Under the pieces are notes generated by a model. The model made no database searches. It had not been told where the DNA came from and was given only the letters and a program-made list of their open reading frames with translations. Both the position numbers and the translations under genes were made by a program. This document shows, piece by piece, positions 1 to 8,420 of a stretch of DNA of 48,216 bases. The DNA is from an uncultured Acidimicrobiaceae bacterium (GTDB taxonomy: Bacteria > Actinomycetota > Acidimicrobiia > Acidimicrobiales > Microtrichaceae): NCBI GenBank assembly GCA_937868025.1, contig CALMLJ010000115.1:1-48216 (forward strand), given 5' to 3'. Numbering within the stretch: position 1 is the stretch's first letter; every line of letters begins with the position of its first letter.

Positions 1-179
1 TCGTCAAGGTGACCGTCGCCGAGGGTGACGAGGTCGCCGAGGGCGACACGATCTGCGTGCTCGAGGCCATGAAGATGGAGAACGCCATCACTGCCGACAA
101 GGCAGGCAAGGTGGCCAAGCTCAACGTCGAGGCCGGTCAGTCCGTCGGCTCGGGCGACGTCCTCGCCGTCATCGAGTAG
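1..179 (+). CDS. Biotin carboxyl carrier domain, C-terminal end (partial)
   Basis: The reading frame enters from the left edge (first full codon at base 3) and stops with TAG at 177-179. The 58 visible residues form the end of a biotinyl/lipoyl barrel and contain the biotinylation motif EAMKMEN. The modified lysine codon is at 72-74. The family carries carboxybiotin between the biotin carboxylase and carboxyltransferase active sites of acyl-CoA carboxylases (acetyl- or propionyl-CoA type) or of related biotin enzymes such as pyruvate carboxylase. The start is outside the window, so I cannot tell a free carrier from the tail of a larger alpha subunit. Confidence 0.9.
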   Translation, partial: VKVTVAEGDEVAEGDTICVLEAMKMENAITADKAGKVAKLNVEAGQSVGSGDVLAVIE

Positions 180-187
180 CGGCGCCT

Positions 188-272
188 GATGGCCTCGGCC
201 ACCGAGGTACCGAAGCGCTAGAAGCCCCCGACGGAGTCGGGAGCGAGCCTGAGCAAGGTGGCCGAGGTCATC
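188..272. terminator. Nested inverted repeats between convergent genes
   Basis: The 88-bp gap between the carrier gene and the convergent RDD gene holds three hairpins. CCTCGG-CCA-CCGAGG lies at 193-207. CCCGAC-GGA-GTCGGG lies at 227-241. A longer inverted repeat pairs 188-203 with 257-272 (15 of 16 positions) and encloses both small hairpins; its right arm overlaps the stop codon of the RDD gene. No T-tract follows, which is common for GC-rich actinobacterial terminators. A bidirectional terminator is inferred. Confidence 0.5.
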
Positions 273-792
273 GATACAGCACGATGGTGCCGGCCGCCTT
301 GTCGTGGAGGCCGCGCCGCCGCGGGTCCCAGGCGACCGAGGCGTAGACCACCGGCGTGATCAGCGCCAGGAATGATGACGCCTCCGACGTGGGCATCACC
401 AGCAGCAACGCGCTGCCGATGCTGGGGACGAGCGCTCGGAGCGCGGCCTGCTGGATCGATGCACGGCCGCCGTCGGGCGAGTCGCACACTGCGATCCCGA
501 AGAGCAGCTTCCCCGGTGTGGCGCGCCAGATCGCCACGAAGGCGAAGTCGTACAGCAGCGGGATGACGACCGACAGCGCGAGCGCCCACTGGGGAAGGTT
601 CAGCTCGGGCGGATCCGCCCACGTCACGAACGGCAGTGTGAGCGCCAGACGTGGGATCGCCAGGAGCAGTTCGTCGACCACGCGGGCCACGACGCGCTTC
701 CACAGTGGCGGAATGACGCCGGCCCGGCCGACGGTCTCGTCGACCGGCGCCCATGGGGTCGGCGGCGGTTGCTGCCAGGGGCCCTCGCTCAC
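268..792 (-). CDS. RDD family membrane protein
   Basis: A protein of 174 residues with a Pro-rich N-terminus and about three hydrophobic segments. RDD-family signatures are visible: an R-x3-R-x2-D stretch before the first membrane segment, ATPGKLLFGI in the middle, and RRGLHDKAAGT near the C-terminus. The family is an integral membrane domain with no general function; some members are linked to ion exchange. The GTG start at 792-790 overlaps the TGA of the upstream flavoprotein gene (GTGA, 4 nt), so translation is probably coupled and the two genes form an operon. The family assignment is firm; the function is unknown. Confidence 0.85.
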   Translation of the reverse strand: MSEGPWQQPPPTPWAPVDETVGRAGVIPPLWKRVVARVVDELLLAIPRLALTLPFVTWADPPELNLPQWALALSVVIPLLYDFAFVAIWRATPGKLLFGIAVCDSPDGGRASIQQAALRALVPSIGSALLLVMPTSEASSFLALITPVVYASVAWDPRRRGLHDKAAGTIVLYR

Positions 793-2168
793 TCAGCTGC
801 TTCCATCAGCGCCTCGGCGAGCGCCGGGTGGACGAGCACGCTCTCCGCGAGGTCGTTGACCCGGAGGCCCGCGGTCACGGCAACCGCGATGACGCTGATG
901 AGCTCTGCTGCGTGCTGACCCACGATCGACCCGCCCAGCACCACGCCGGTGGCGGGATCGGACACGAGCTTCACGAACCCGCGGGAGTCGTTGTTGATGA
1001 GCGCCTTCGCCGTCGTGGCGAACGGGACCTTGGTGACGCGGACCTTGCGGCCCTCGGCGAACGCGTCGGCCTCGGCGAGGCCGACATCCGCGATCTCCGG
1101 CTCGGTGAAGATGGCCGACGCCGCCTTCTCGTAGTCGAGATGGCGGTGGGCGACGATGTGCATGCCCATCACGTGCTCGGCGATCTTGCGGCCCTGCATC
1201 GACGCGACCGAACTGAGTGGCAGCTTCCCCGAGAGGTCACCGGCGACGTAGATGTTCGGCAGGTTCGTCCGCAGGTGGTGGTCGGTGGTGCTGACGTACC
1301 CGCCGTCCATCTCGACGCCGACCTCGGCAAGCCCGAGCCCCTCGGAGTTCGGAATCGAACCGATGGCGAGCAGCGCGTGCGAGCCGACCGCCACCCGCCC
1401 GTCGTCGCAAATGACCTTGACCCCGTCATCGGTGCGCTCGACGCCGGTCGCGCGCGCACCCTTGAGCAGCTTGACGCCGCGGCGCACGAAGTCGTCCTCC
1501 AACACGGCGGCGACCTCGGGGTCCTTCTGGGGCAGCACCTGATTTCGACTGACGACCAGCGTCACCTTGGAGCCGAGCGACAGGAACATGTGCACGAACT
1601 CGACGCCCGTGACGCCCGAACCGATCACGATGAGGTGCTCGGGGATCTCCTTGGGCGGGTACGCGTCGCGGGTGGTGAGTACCCGGTCGCCGTCGGGATG
1701 GGCGAACTCGGGGATGCGGGGGCGACTTCCGGTGGACACAAGGATCCGGTCGGCGGGGAGTTCCTCGGTGAGACCGTCGGGCGTCGTCACCTCGACGGTG
1801 TGCTCGTCGACCAGTCGACCGGTGCCCATGATGATGCGCACCCCCTGGCTCTCGAGCAGGCGGCGACCGGACTGCTCGAGCCGCCCCACGATGCCGGTGA
1901 TGCGGCCACGGAGCGCGTCGAGGTCGATCTGCGCCGTCTGCGCGTGCAGGCCCATCTGGGCAGCCTCGCCGAATTCCCCGAAGGCGGCGCCCGTGGCGAT
2001 CATGGCCTTCGACGGGATGCAGTCCCACAGGTGCGCCGCACCCCCGATGATGTCGCGTTCGATCAGCGTGACGTCGGCTCCGAGCCGGGCAGCGACCGTT
2101 GCGGCCTGGGTGCCGGCGGGGCCGCCGCCGATGATCACGAAGCGCAGGGCATTCGACGTGGGGGCCAT
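789..2168 (-). CDS. lpdA: LpdA-like flavoprotein NAD(P)H quinone reductase lacking the redox disulfide
   Basis: A 459-residue member of the pyridine nucleotide-disulfide oxidoreductase family. An FAD-binding GGGPAG motif lies near residues 13-18, a second Rossmann GSGVTG near 185, and an FAD-binding TNLPNIYVAGD segment near 305-315. The site that is CxxxxC in true dihydrolipoamide dehydrogenases reads GGAAHLWDC: Cys50 is present but position 45 is Ala. The same loss is known in mycobacterial LpdA (Rv3303c), which acts as an NAD(P)H:quinone reductase and not as a lipoamide dehydrogenase, so I infer that role. The ATG at 2168 sits 6 nt after a TAGCCT box, so the transcript is probably leaderless. 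It is the first gene of an operon with the RDD protein. SthA-like transhydrogenase is the alternative. Confidence 0.8.
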   Translation of the reverse strand: MAPTSNALRFVIIGGGPAGTQAATVAARLGADVTLIERDIIGGAAHLWDCIPSKAMIATGAAFGEFGEAAQMGLHAQTAQIDLDALRGRITGIVGRLEQSGRRLLESQGVRIIMGTGRLVDEHTVEVTTPDGLTEELPADRILVSTGSRPRIPEFAHPDGDRVLTTRDAYPPKEIPEHLIVIGSGVTGVEFVHMFLSLGSKVTLVVSRNQVLPQKDPEVAAVLEDDFVRRGVKLLKGARATGVERTDDGVKVICDDGRVAVGSHALLAIGSIPNSEGLGLAEVGVEMDGGYVSTTDHHLRTNLPNIYVAGDLSGKLPLSSVASMQGRKIAEHVMGMHIVAHRHLDYEKAASAIFTEPEIADVGLAEADAFAEGRKVRVTKVPFATTAKALINNDSRGFVKLVSDPATGVVLGGSIVGQHAAELISVIAVAVTAGLRVNDLAESVLVHPALAEALMEAAE

Positions 2169-2174
2169 GGCGGC

Positions 2175-2180
2175 AGGCTA
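2175..2180 (-). promoter_or_regulatory. -10 box of lpdA (TAGCCT, leaderless)
   Basis: On the minus strand TAGCCT is followed by 6 nt and then the lpdA ATG at 2168. This matches the actinobacterial TAnnnT -10 element placed so that transcription starts at the start codon. No Shine-Dalgarno sequence is present. Confidence 0.55.
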
Positions 2181-2207
2181 GTGGCCGGGGGACCATGGCT
2201 CGGCCAC

Positions 2208-2213
2208 TAGGGT
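2208..2213 (+). promoter_or_regulatory. -10 box of the LpxA-like gene (TAGGGT, leaderless)
   Basis: TAGGGT is followed by 7 nt and the ATG at 2221, with no Shine-Dalgarno sequence. It lies back-to-back with the lpdA box inside a 52-bp divergent spacer, so both genes appear to give leaderless transcripts. Confidence 0.55.
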
Positions 2214-2220
2214 CGGCGCG

Positions 2221-2955
2221 ATGACCAGTGCTCACGGCACCAATCGTGTTCATCCCACGGCGGTGATCGGCCCGGGCGTCGAGCTCGGCGGCGACAACGT
2301 CATCGGCCCCTACGCCGTCCTCCTCGGCCCCGCCCGGATCGGCAACGGCAACTGGATCGGGCCCCACACCGCGATCGGCACTCCGGGCGAGATGCGCGGT
2401 GGCGACCACCCCACCGCCTGGGACGAGCCGGCCGTTCACGGCGGCGTCGTCATCGGGGATCGCAACGTCATCCGCGAGTTCGCCACCGTGCAGGCTCCTG
2501 CGTTCGGCCAGACGATCATCGGCGACGACTGCTACGTCATGACCAAGGCGCACGTCCCCCACGACGGTGTCCTGTCGGACGGCGTGACCGTGTCGTGCGG
2601 GGCACTCATCGGAGGCCACGGCCGTATCGGAGCGAACGCCAACCTCGGGCTCAACTCGGTGTTGCACCAGGAGCTCGTCGTCGGGCCGGGGGCCATGCTC
2701 GGCATGGGCACCATCGTCACGAAGGCCGTTCCGCCCTACGCGACCGTCACGGGCAATCCCGGGCGCGTGCGGGGGGTCAACTGGCGGGGGATGCAGCGAG
2801 TCGGGTGCAGCGACGAAGCGATCGAATGGCTCCGGGCCCTGTACGTGCCCGACACCAAGCTGGATCAGATCGAGCTGGTGGGCGAGCCGTCCGAGCTGAC
2901 TGCTGACGTCGACTGGTACCGGTCGGCGCTCGAGGCGGTCGCCTCGTCCCACTGA
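2221..2955 (+). CDS. LpxA-like left-handed beta-helix acyltransferase
   Basis: A 244-residue protein starting with HPTAVIGPGV and built of hexapeptide repeats to about residue 185, then a helical tail (GVNWRGMQRVGCSDEAIEWLRALY) that matches the C-terminal helices of UDP-N-acetylglucosamine O-acyltransferase LpxA. Residues aligned with E. coli LpxA His125 (catalytic base), His144 and His160 are kept as His114, His133 and His149. The family transfers a hydroxyacyl chain from ACP to a UDP-sugar. Actinobacteria normally make no lipid A, so the substrate here is open: another UDP-amino sugar is possible. ATG 2221 is set by the leaderless promoter. The last 91 bp overlap the 3' end of the opposing membrane-protein gene. 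Confidence 0.8.
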   Translation: MTSAHGTNRVHPTAVIGPGVELGGDNVIGPYAVLLGPARIGNGNWIGPHTAIGTPGEMRGGDHPTAWDEPAVHGGVVIGDRNVIREFATVQAPAFGQTIIGDDCYVMTKAHVPHDGVLSDGVTVSCGALIGGHGRIGANANLGLNSVLHQELVVGPGAMLGMGTIVTKAVPPYATVTGNPGRVRGVNWRGMQRVGCSDEAIEWLRALYVPDTKLDQIELVGEPSELTADVDWYRSALEAVASSH

Positions 2956-4529
2956 CCGATGCGGCGATCGCGCACCAGCAGGTAGCCCGCAGCGGCGAAC
3001 AGCCCGACGATCGGGAGCGCGAACAGCCAGGTGTAGCCGCTCGCGTCGGTCGGCCCCATCCAGAGCCACCAGACGTCGATCCTCGGCTCGGCACCGAAGT
3101 ACCCGTAGTCGGCATCGGAGTTGCGGGTGTACCGGCCGCGGTCGATCTCGTCGACCTGATCGGCGTCGACCACGTCGCCGAACGCCTCGGGCAACATCTC
3201 GACCTGCTTCACGAACGGTTGCCAGGCCAGCTGGTTGTGGATCGCCGGGGTCTCGCCACCGACACCGATCTCGCGGGTCGCCAGGATGTACGTGGCGTTG
3301 AAGTTGATCATGCAACCGAGCAACGCGCCCAGCAGGCCGAGCACACCGGTGACGCGCACCGCCCAACGGCCCCACCCGAGAGCGAGGATCGGTGCTGCGA
3401 GCGGTACCAGCAGCGGCACGATGATCAGCGTGTACCGCGGACCCCACGCGTTGTCGCCCGCCCAGAACGGGACACGGGCGAAGAAGATCGTGCTCGCCGC
3501 CGCCGCACCGCCGAGCATCGCCACGAGGGCGAAGCGCCGACGGATCGCCAACGCGGCACCGATCGCGCTGCACAGCACGATCGGAGCGTAGAAGATCAGG
3601 CCTTTGCCGAGGCTCCACGTCTGGCCGGTCAGGCCACTGATGAGCGGGTAGTTCTGGTACACCTTCTGATACCCCAGATCGACCGGGCTGCCGAAGCGCC
3701 ACCAGCTGAACAGGCCGTTGACGACGATCATGGCGATCGCACCGACGCCGTAGGCCAGCCCGGGGGCGAGTGTCCGCCGGAAGCCGTGCCGGCGCCAGAG
3801 GGTGGCCGCCAGGACGATGCCGATCACCGGAACGAACAGGGCGGACGACGGGCGCACCATAAAGGCCGCCCCGACCGCGACGCCGGACCATGCCGCCAGG
3901 TAGGTCGACCCGCGCTGCCACGCCCGCGCCGCGAGGAGGCACGCGAGCGCGACGAACAGCGACGCACCGATCTCGGTGAAGTACGTCTTGGCGTTCGGGA
4001 GGGCGTACGTGCCGAGGCCGTACACGTAGCCGAGCAGGATCCCGTGACGGTCGGTAGCGCCGAGCTCGATCGCCAGCAGCGCCACGACGACCGCGGTCAG
4101 CCCGAGCAGCAGCGAGTTGGTGAAGAACGTGCCAGTGCGGACGAACTGGTCGCGCTGGTACGACGGCGCCAGCTGCGCAACAGCGCGGCTGGCAACGTAG
4201 AAGGGGGCCGACAGGATCGACTGGCCGATCGGCACGATCGCGACGCGGGTTCCGTCATCGCGGACGCGGTACGGCCCGTCGTCGCGTGCCGCCCACCCGT
4301 CGTCGAGCTCGGTCAGGTCGGGACGGAGGTTCACCAGGCTCCGGGTCGTCTGGAACTGCACCTCGTTGTCGATGGCGTAGCTGTGCCCACCGGCCATCAC
4401 CATCGACACGCCCGTGACCACGAGCAGGAGGACGACGAGAAGGCGCCGGCGCCGGAGCAGTGCCGGGGCGACTGCGGGTTCGGGCGCCGGAGCGCGCACG
4501 ACCATCTCGTCGAGGGTCGCCTTGGTCAT
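2865..4529 (-). CDS. Polytopic membrane protein, GT-C-like glycosyltransferase candidate
   Basis: A protein of 554 residues. A short basic N-terminus leads into a first membrane segment at about 28-46 (LLVVLLLVVTGVSMVM), then a long extracytoplasmic loop with acidic residues (YAIDNEVQFQT), then about ten further hydrophobic segments and a polar C-terminal tail. This layout fits lipid-carrier-dependent GT-C glycosyltransferases, but I see no diagnostic motif. ATG 4529 overlaps the TGA of the upstream GT4 gene (ATGA), so translation is coupled; it is the last gene of the amino-sugar operon. Oddity: its final 91 bp run antisense through the end of the LpxA-like gene. The membrane topology is firm, the enzymatic role is inference. 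Confidence 0.7.
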   Translation of the reverse strand: MTKATLDEMVVRAPAPEPAVAPALLRRRRLLVVLLLVVTGVSMVMAGGHSYAIDNEVQFQTTRSLVNLRPDLTELDDGWAARDDGPYRVRDDGTRVAIVPIGQSILSAPFYVASRAVAQLAPSYQRDQFVRTGTFFTNSLLLGLTAVVVALLAIELGATDRHGILLGYVYGLGTYALPNAKTYFTEIGASLFVALACLLAARAWQRGSTYLAAWSGVAVGAAFMVRPSSALFVPVIGIVLAATLWRRHGFRRTLAPGLAYGVGAIAMIVVNGLFSWWRFGSPVDLGYQKVYQNYPLISGLTGQTWSLGKGLIFYAPIVLCSAIGAALAIRRRFALVAMLGGAAAASTIFFARVPFWAGDNAWGPRYTLIIVPLLVPLAAPILALGWGRWAVRVTGVLGLLGALLGCMINFNATYILATREIGVGGETPAIHNQLAWQPFVKQVEMLPEAFGDVVDADQVDEIDRGRYTRNSDADYGYFGAEPRIDVWWLWMGPTDASGYTWLFALPIVGLFAAAGYLLVRDRRIGQWDEATASSADRYQSTSAVSSDGSPTSSI

Positions 4530-5725
4530 CGCGCCGAACGTCGCTGGTCGACGAGGCGCTCGAAGGTGTCGAGGTGCGCCTGCGTCACCGCCTCGATCGA
4601 GAAGCACCGTTCCGCGAGGTCGACCTGCTCCTTGGCGATCAGCTGCGCACCGGCGGGATCGCTCAGGATCTGGCTGATCGCACCGCACAGCTCGGCGGGA
4701 CGACCTTCCGAGACGAGCACGATGTTCTCGCCATTGCGCAGCTCGATGCCGCGGAAATTGTCCATGCGCACCGCTGCGACGATCGGGGTGCCCGCGGCCA
4801 TCGCTTCGAGGCTCGCCGTTCCCAGACCGAACCCCTGCAGGTCGTGGGTCTCGACCTGGCCGGCCGCCAGGTAGTCGGGGACCTCGCTGGGTGGCACCGG
4901 GCCGACGCACAGCACGTGGTCCTCGACCCCGAACGTGTTCGCCAGCCGGAGGAACGCGTCGTGGTGGACCTTGCCAACCACCACCACCATCGTCTCGGGG
5001 TGCTGACGGAGGATGCCCGGGAGCGCCTCGATGAGCAGGACCCGATCGCGCAGCGGGATCACGTGGCCGAGGGACACGATGACCGGCTTGTCGCCCAGAC
5101 CCCACTGCTCGCGCACCCGGGCCCCGTCGCCGGGAACCTTGAACTGCGTCAGGTCGACGCCCACCGGGATGTCGACGAGACGGGCCTCTCCGGTGCCGTA
5201 CCGACCGCGGATGTAGGCGTCCATGAGCCGGTCCATCACGACCATATGAGGGTCGTAGTAGTTCACGAGCGGTCGGACCACGAGGTAGTCGAGCGCCGCG
5301 AAGAGGAGGGCGTAGACCCGGTTCGGGTTCTCGAGGCGCGTGTGGATGCTGAGGAGCACCGGCACGTCGTTCTTGGCGGCCCAACGGCCCGTCATCCAGG
5401 ACAGGTCGAGGAACTGGCCGTGCTGGTGGATCACGTCGGGACAGAACTCGCGCAGCAGCTTCTTGATCCGCCGCATGTTGGACCAGCGGGCGGCGAACGT
5501 GATGTCGAAGTCGATCGACAACCCGAGCTGGGGCATGCGGGCCACCGGCAGCCGCACGATCCGATACCCGTGACGCTCCTCGGTCTCCGGAGCGTCGGCG
5601 TACGCGCCGGTGATCACGAGGACCTCGTGACCCGCCTCGACGTAGTGCTTCGCGAGGAGCGCCGAGAGGTGCGAGCTGCCACCGACGCGAGGCGGGAAGA
5701 AGTTGTTGACGACGACGATCCTCAC
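4526..5725 (-). CDS. GT4 family glycosyltransferase
   Basis: A protein of 399 residues with GT-B fold features: an N-terminal Rossmann start [15 protein letters not shown], and in the C-terminal half the donor site [18 protein letters not shown] followed by a DNFRGIEL loop. The first Glu of the usual E-x7-E pair reads Gln here; the second Glu is present. GT4 enzymes are retaining transferases that use nucleotide-sugar donors at the cytoplasmic membrane face. The frame is open further upstream, but I chose GTG 5725 because it begins the conserved fold and overlaps the upstream acetyltransferase stop as GTGA. It is the fourth gene of the operon that starts with the DegT aminotransferase. Confidence 0.85.
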   Translation of the reverse strand: MRIVVVNNFFPPRVGGSSHLSALLAKHYVEAGHEVLVITGAYADAPETEERHGYRIVRLPVARMPQLGLSIDFDITFAARWSNMRRIKKLLREFCPDVIHQHGQFLDLSWMTGRWAAKNDVPVLLSIHTRLENPNRVYALLFAALDYLVVRPLVNYYDPHMVVMDRLMDAYIRGRYGTGEARLVDIPVGVDLTQFKVPGDGARVREQWGLGDKPVIVSLGHVIPLRDRVLLIEALPGILRQHPETMVVVVGKVHHDAFLRLANTFGVEDHVLCVGPVPPSEVPDYLAAGQVETHDLQGFGLGTASLEAMAAGTPIVAAVRMDNFRGIELRNGENIVLVSEGRPAELCGAISQILSDPAGAQLIAKEQVDLAERCFSIEAVTQAHLDTFERLVDQRRSAR

Positions 5726-6159
5726 CGGTCTGCTCCCCCGTGGACGAACTCGACGCGATCGCCGTGGATCTCGACGCGGCCGATCTCCCGCGCCGGGACG
5801 CCGGCGACGATGGTCCCGGGCGCCACATCGGCCGTCACGACCGCCCCGGCGCCGATCACGGCGCCCGATCCGATGGTCACTCCCATGTTGACGATCGCCC
5901 CGGCGCCGATGAACACATGGTCGCCGATCACGGTCGGGGCGCGATCGACCGTCGGATACGAGCGACCCGACACACATCGCTTGGCGGAGGAGTGCGTGTA
6001 GATCTGGGAGCCGGCGGAGATGTCGCAGCCGGCTCCGATCCGGAGGCCGCCGGAGCCGTCCACCACGCAGAACGCGCCGATCCAGGTGCCGGCGCCGATC
6101 TCGGGATCACCGGTCAACCACACACTCGGGTGGTACGGATGTGGGGCGGGATCCGTCAC
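5722..6159 (-). CDS. Hexapeptide-repeat O/N-acetyltransferase
   Basis: A protein of 145 residues with left-handed beta-helix repeats ([36 protein letters not shown]) ending in the typical [10 protein letters not shown]. The family (WbbJ, WbpD, maltose acetyltransferase relatives) acetylates sugars or amino sugars with acetyl-CoA. Its place beside a DegT aminotransferase and an epimerase suggests N-acetylation of a freshly aminated nucleotide sugar; that substrate is inference. The GTG start at 6159 lies 3 nt after the stop of the epimerase gene, and its TGA overlaps the next GTG. Confidence 0.8.
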   Translation of the reverse strand: MTDPAPHPYHPSVWLTGDPEIGAGTWIGAFCVVDGSGGLRIGAGCDISAGSQIYTHSSAKRCVSGRSYPTVDRAPTVIGDHVFIGAGAIVNMGVTIGSGAVIGAGAVVTADVAPGTIVAGVPAREIGRVEIHGDRVEFVHGGADR

Positions 6160-6162
6160 GCG

Positions 6163-7107
6163 TCACCGTTGGCCGATGGCAGCCCGCGCCAACGCGCTCA
6201 TGCCGTCCTCGACCGAGATCGTGGGCTCCCACCCGAGGATCTCGCGAGCCCGGGAGATGTCGGCCGATCGGCGGCTCACCAGGACCTCGCGGGGGTTGAA
6301 GATCGGCTCGACGTCCGCGCCGACTGCTTGGATGAGGATCTTCGCCAGCTGCGCCACCGAGGTCGGGATGCCCGTCCCGATGTTGATGGGCAGGTTCGAG
6401 CGCTCGGCGTCGAGCGCCGCAACGACCGAACGGGCGATATCGGTCACGTGCACGAAGTCCATGGACTGCTCACCGGCACCGTCGATCACGGGCGCCTCGC
6501 CGTTGGCGATGCGGTTCACGAAGTGGTTGATCACGGAGGTGTAGTAGGCGCTGGTCTTCTGACCCTCGCCGTAGACGTTGAAGAAGCGCAGTGCGATCCA
6601 CGACAGCTGCTTCTGCCGCTCGTAGAAGCCGCAGAGCTGCTCGCCGGTCAGCTTGCCGATGCAGTACGGCGTGAGCGGGTTGAGGGGGCCGTCCTCGGCC
6701 ATCGGGAGGCTGGGCGGATCGCCGTAGACCGACGCGCTCGACGCGAACACGAGGCGGCGGACCCCGGCGTTCGCCGCTGCGGCGATCACGTTGTGGTTAC
6801 CGACCATGTTGATGTCAATGCTCTCGTCGGGATCGGCGATGCTCTTGTTGATCGATACGGTCGCGAAGTGGATGACGCTCTCGCAACCCTTGATGGCCCG
6901 CTCGATGGCGCCGCCGTACCGCACGTCCTGCTCGATCAGCTCGACGTCACCCGTGGCGATCAGCGCGTCGATCTCGTCGCGGTTGGCCCGGTGCGTCATC
7001 GAGTCGAACAGGCGCACCTTGTAGCCGCGCTCGAGCAGGAGGGGCATCACGTGCATGCCGATGAAACCGGCGCCGCCGGTGAAGAGGACTGTACGAGGCG
7101 TGGTCAT
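6163..7107 (-). CDS. NAD-dependent nucleotide-sugar epimerase/dehydratase
   Basis: A 314-residue extended short-chain dehydrogenase. The N-terminal NAD motif is GGAGFIG at residues 11-17; SSASVYG (about 123-129) and the catalytic Tyr148-x3-Lys152 (YCIGK) follow, with the sugar-binding RFFNVYG later. The family includes UDP-glucose 4-epimerase-like enzymes and 4,6-dehydratases; the exact sugar cannot be read from the motifs. The ATG at 7107 is chosen over an upstream in-frame start because AGGAA lies 7 nt before it. It sits 37 nt after the aminotransferase stop in the same operon. Confidence 0.85.
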   Translation of the reverse strand: MTTPRTVLFTGGAGFIGMHVMPLLLERGYKVRLFDSMTHRANRDEIDALIATGDVELIEQDVRYGGAIERAIKGCESVIHFATVSINKSIADPDESIDINMVGNHNVIAAAANAGVRRLVFASSASVYGDPPSLPMAEDGPLNPLTPYCIGKLTGEQLCGFYERQKQLSWIALRFFNVYGEGQKTSAYYTSVINHFVNRIANGEAPVIDGAGEQSMDFVHVTDIARSVVAALDAERSNLPINIGTGIPTSVAQLAKILIQAVGADVEPIFNPREVLVSRRSADISRAREILGWEPTISVEDGMSALARAAIGQR

Positions 7108-7144
7108 GTCGGTTCCTGTCGGGTCGAGGAGGTCGGAGGTGGCG

Positions 7145-8284
7145 TCAGGAGCGCGACGCCGTGGCGGCATCGATCACCGCGGTGGCGACCCGTTCCACCT
7201 GATCCTGCGTGAGGTTGGCGTGCATCGGGATGGCGAGGTGACGTCCGAACAGGTCGGCCGAGACCGGGCAGGCATCGGTGACACCGTAGACCGGCTGCAG
7301 ATGGCAGGCGAACGTGCCGATGTTGCACCCGATGCCCGCCTCGCGGAGCGATTTGGCCATCTCGCCGCGGGACACAGACGGATCGAGCGTCAGGACGAAC
7401 GCCTGCCAAGGGTGCTCGCGTCCTTCCAGCTCGACGGGCAGGTCGAGCAGCTCGCACTCCGAGAGTAGCTGCGCGTACTCATGGGCGATCTTGCGGCGGG
7501 TGTCGAGCAACCCCTCGAGACGGTCCAGTTGGACGAGCGCGATCGCGCTAGCGATGTCGGAGAGCTTGTAGTTGTACCCGAGCTGATCGAAGGACGGGAC
7601 GGCGAGGTCGTTGGAGCCGGCGCGGGCGAGCGCCGACTCGACTCCGAAACACAGGTGCTTGCCCACGAACGCTGCGGCTTCGGCGTCACCGGTGGTGACG
7701 ACGCCGCCCTCGCCGGACGTGATGCCCTTGCGCCCGTGCAGGCTGAACGCGGCGAGATCGGCCAGATCGGGATGGCCGGCCGGTTTGCCGCGGTAGGTCG
7801 CGCCGGCGGCGCACGCGGCGTCCTCGATCACGAACAGGCCCTTGGCCGACGCGATGGCGTTGAGCTCGTCGTAGTCGGCGCACTGCCCGAAGGTGTCGAC
7901 GGCGAGGATGCCGACGGTGCGCTCGCCGACGAGCGCCTCGACCGCTGCGGGGTCGACGAGCGCGGTGTCGGGCCGGACGTCGGCGAACCGGGGCCGTGCC
8001 CCGCAGTACAGCACGGCGTGGCCGGTCGCGGGATAGGTGTAGTCGGCGACGATCACCTCGTCGCCGGGGCCGACCCCTTTAGCCAGGAGCGCCAGGTGCA
8101 GGCCGGCAGTGCAGTTGTTGACCGCGAGCGCGTGCGGTGCCTTTACGCGAGCGGCGAACGCCGCCTCGAACTCGCGCGACATGGGGCCCTGGCCGGCCAC
8201 CCAGCCGGATTCCAGCACCTTTCGGACGGCTTCGAGCTCCTCGGGGCCGGTCGTCGGCTGGCCGAGTGCGATCTGGTCTGGCAT
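7145..8284 (-). CDS. DegT/DnrJ/EryC1/StrS aminotransferase (first copy)
   Basis: A 379-residue fold-type I PLP enzyme. The PLP lysine is Lys186 in SLHGRKGITSGEGG and the aspartate that contacts the pyridine nitrogen is Asp155 (VIEDAAC). The family transaminates keto-sugar nucleotides, usually with glutamate, at C3 or C4. It is the first gene of an operon with an epimerase, an acetyltransferase and a GT4 enzyme, which fits synthesis and transfer of an N-acetylated amino sugar. The ATG at 8284 is preceded by GGAGG at 7 nt, so I prefer it to the in-frame start 9 codons upstream. Confidence 0.88.
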   Translation of the reverse strand: MPDQIALGQPTTGPEELEAVRKVLESGWVAGQGPMSREFEAAFAARVKAPHALAVNNCTAGLHLALLAKGVGPGDEVIVADYTYPATGHAVLYCGARPRFADVRPDTALVDPAAVEALVGERTVGILAVDTFGQCADYDELNAIASAKGLFVIEDAACAAGATYRGKPAGHPDLADLAAFSLHGRKGITSGEGGVVTTGDAEAAAFVGKHLCFGVESALARAGSNDLAVPSFDQLGYNYKLSDIASAIALVQLDRLEGLLDTRRKIAHEYAQLLSECELLDLPVELEGREHPWQAFVLTLDPSVSRGEMAKSLREAGIGCNIGTFACHLQPVYGVTDACPVSADLFGRHLAIPMHANLTQDQVERVATAVIDAATASRS

Positions 8285-8348
8285 CGAGGTCCTCCGGCGG
8301 GCGGGACCCACGCCGATGGCCGGGGTCCTGGCGAGATGTCCGGCAGGG

Positions 8349-8354
8349 AGTCTA
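8349..8354 (-). promoter_or_regulatory. -10 box candidate for the minus-strand amino-sugar operon (TAGACT)
   Basis: In the 189-bp divergent spacer the minus strand carries TAGACT, 64 nt before the aminotransferase ATG, which has its own GGAGG. I see no good -35 element at standard spacing. Confidence 0.4.
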
Positions 8355-8420
8355 CGGACTGTCCCGGTGGCCGTGGGTCATGGCTCGCCGCCGAGTCACG
8401 GCTGTGCGGCGGGCATCACC

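Noticed and set aside
753..2210. Long plus-strand ORF opposite lpdA
   Set aside because: Its translation is Arg/Gly/His-rich without domain features. It mirrors the codon bias of the real minus-strand gene.
4530..5828. Upstream extension of the membrane protein frame through the GT4 gene
   Set aside because: The extension is Arg/Pro-rich shadow sequence. ATG 4529, with its 4-nt overlap, begins the true protein.
3219..6001. Long plus-strand ORFs opposite the membrane protein and GT4 genes
   Set aside because: Highly charged low-complexity translations, explained by high GC on the antisense strand.
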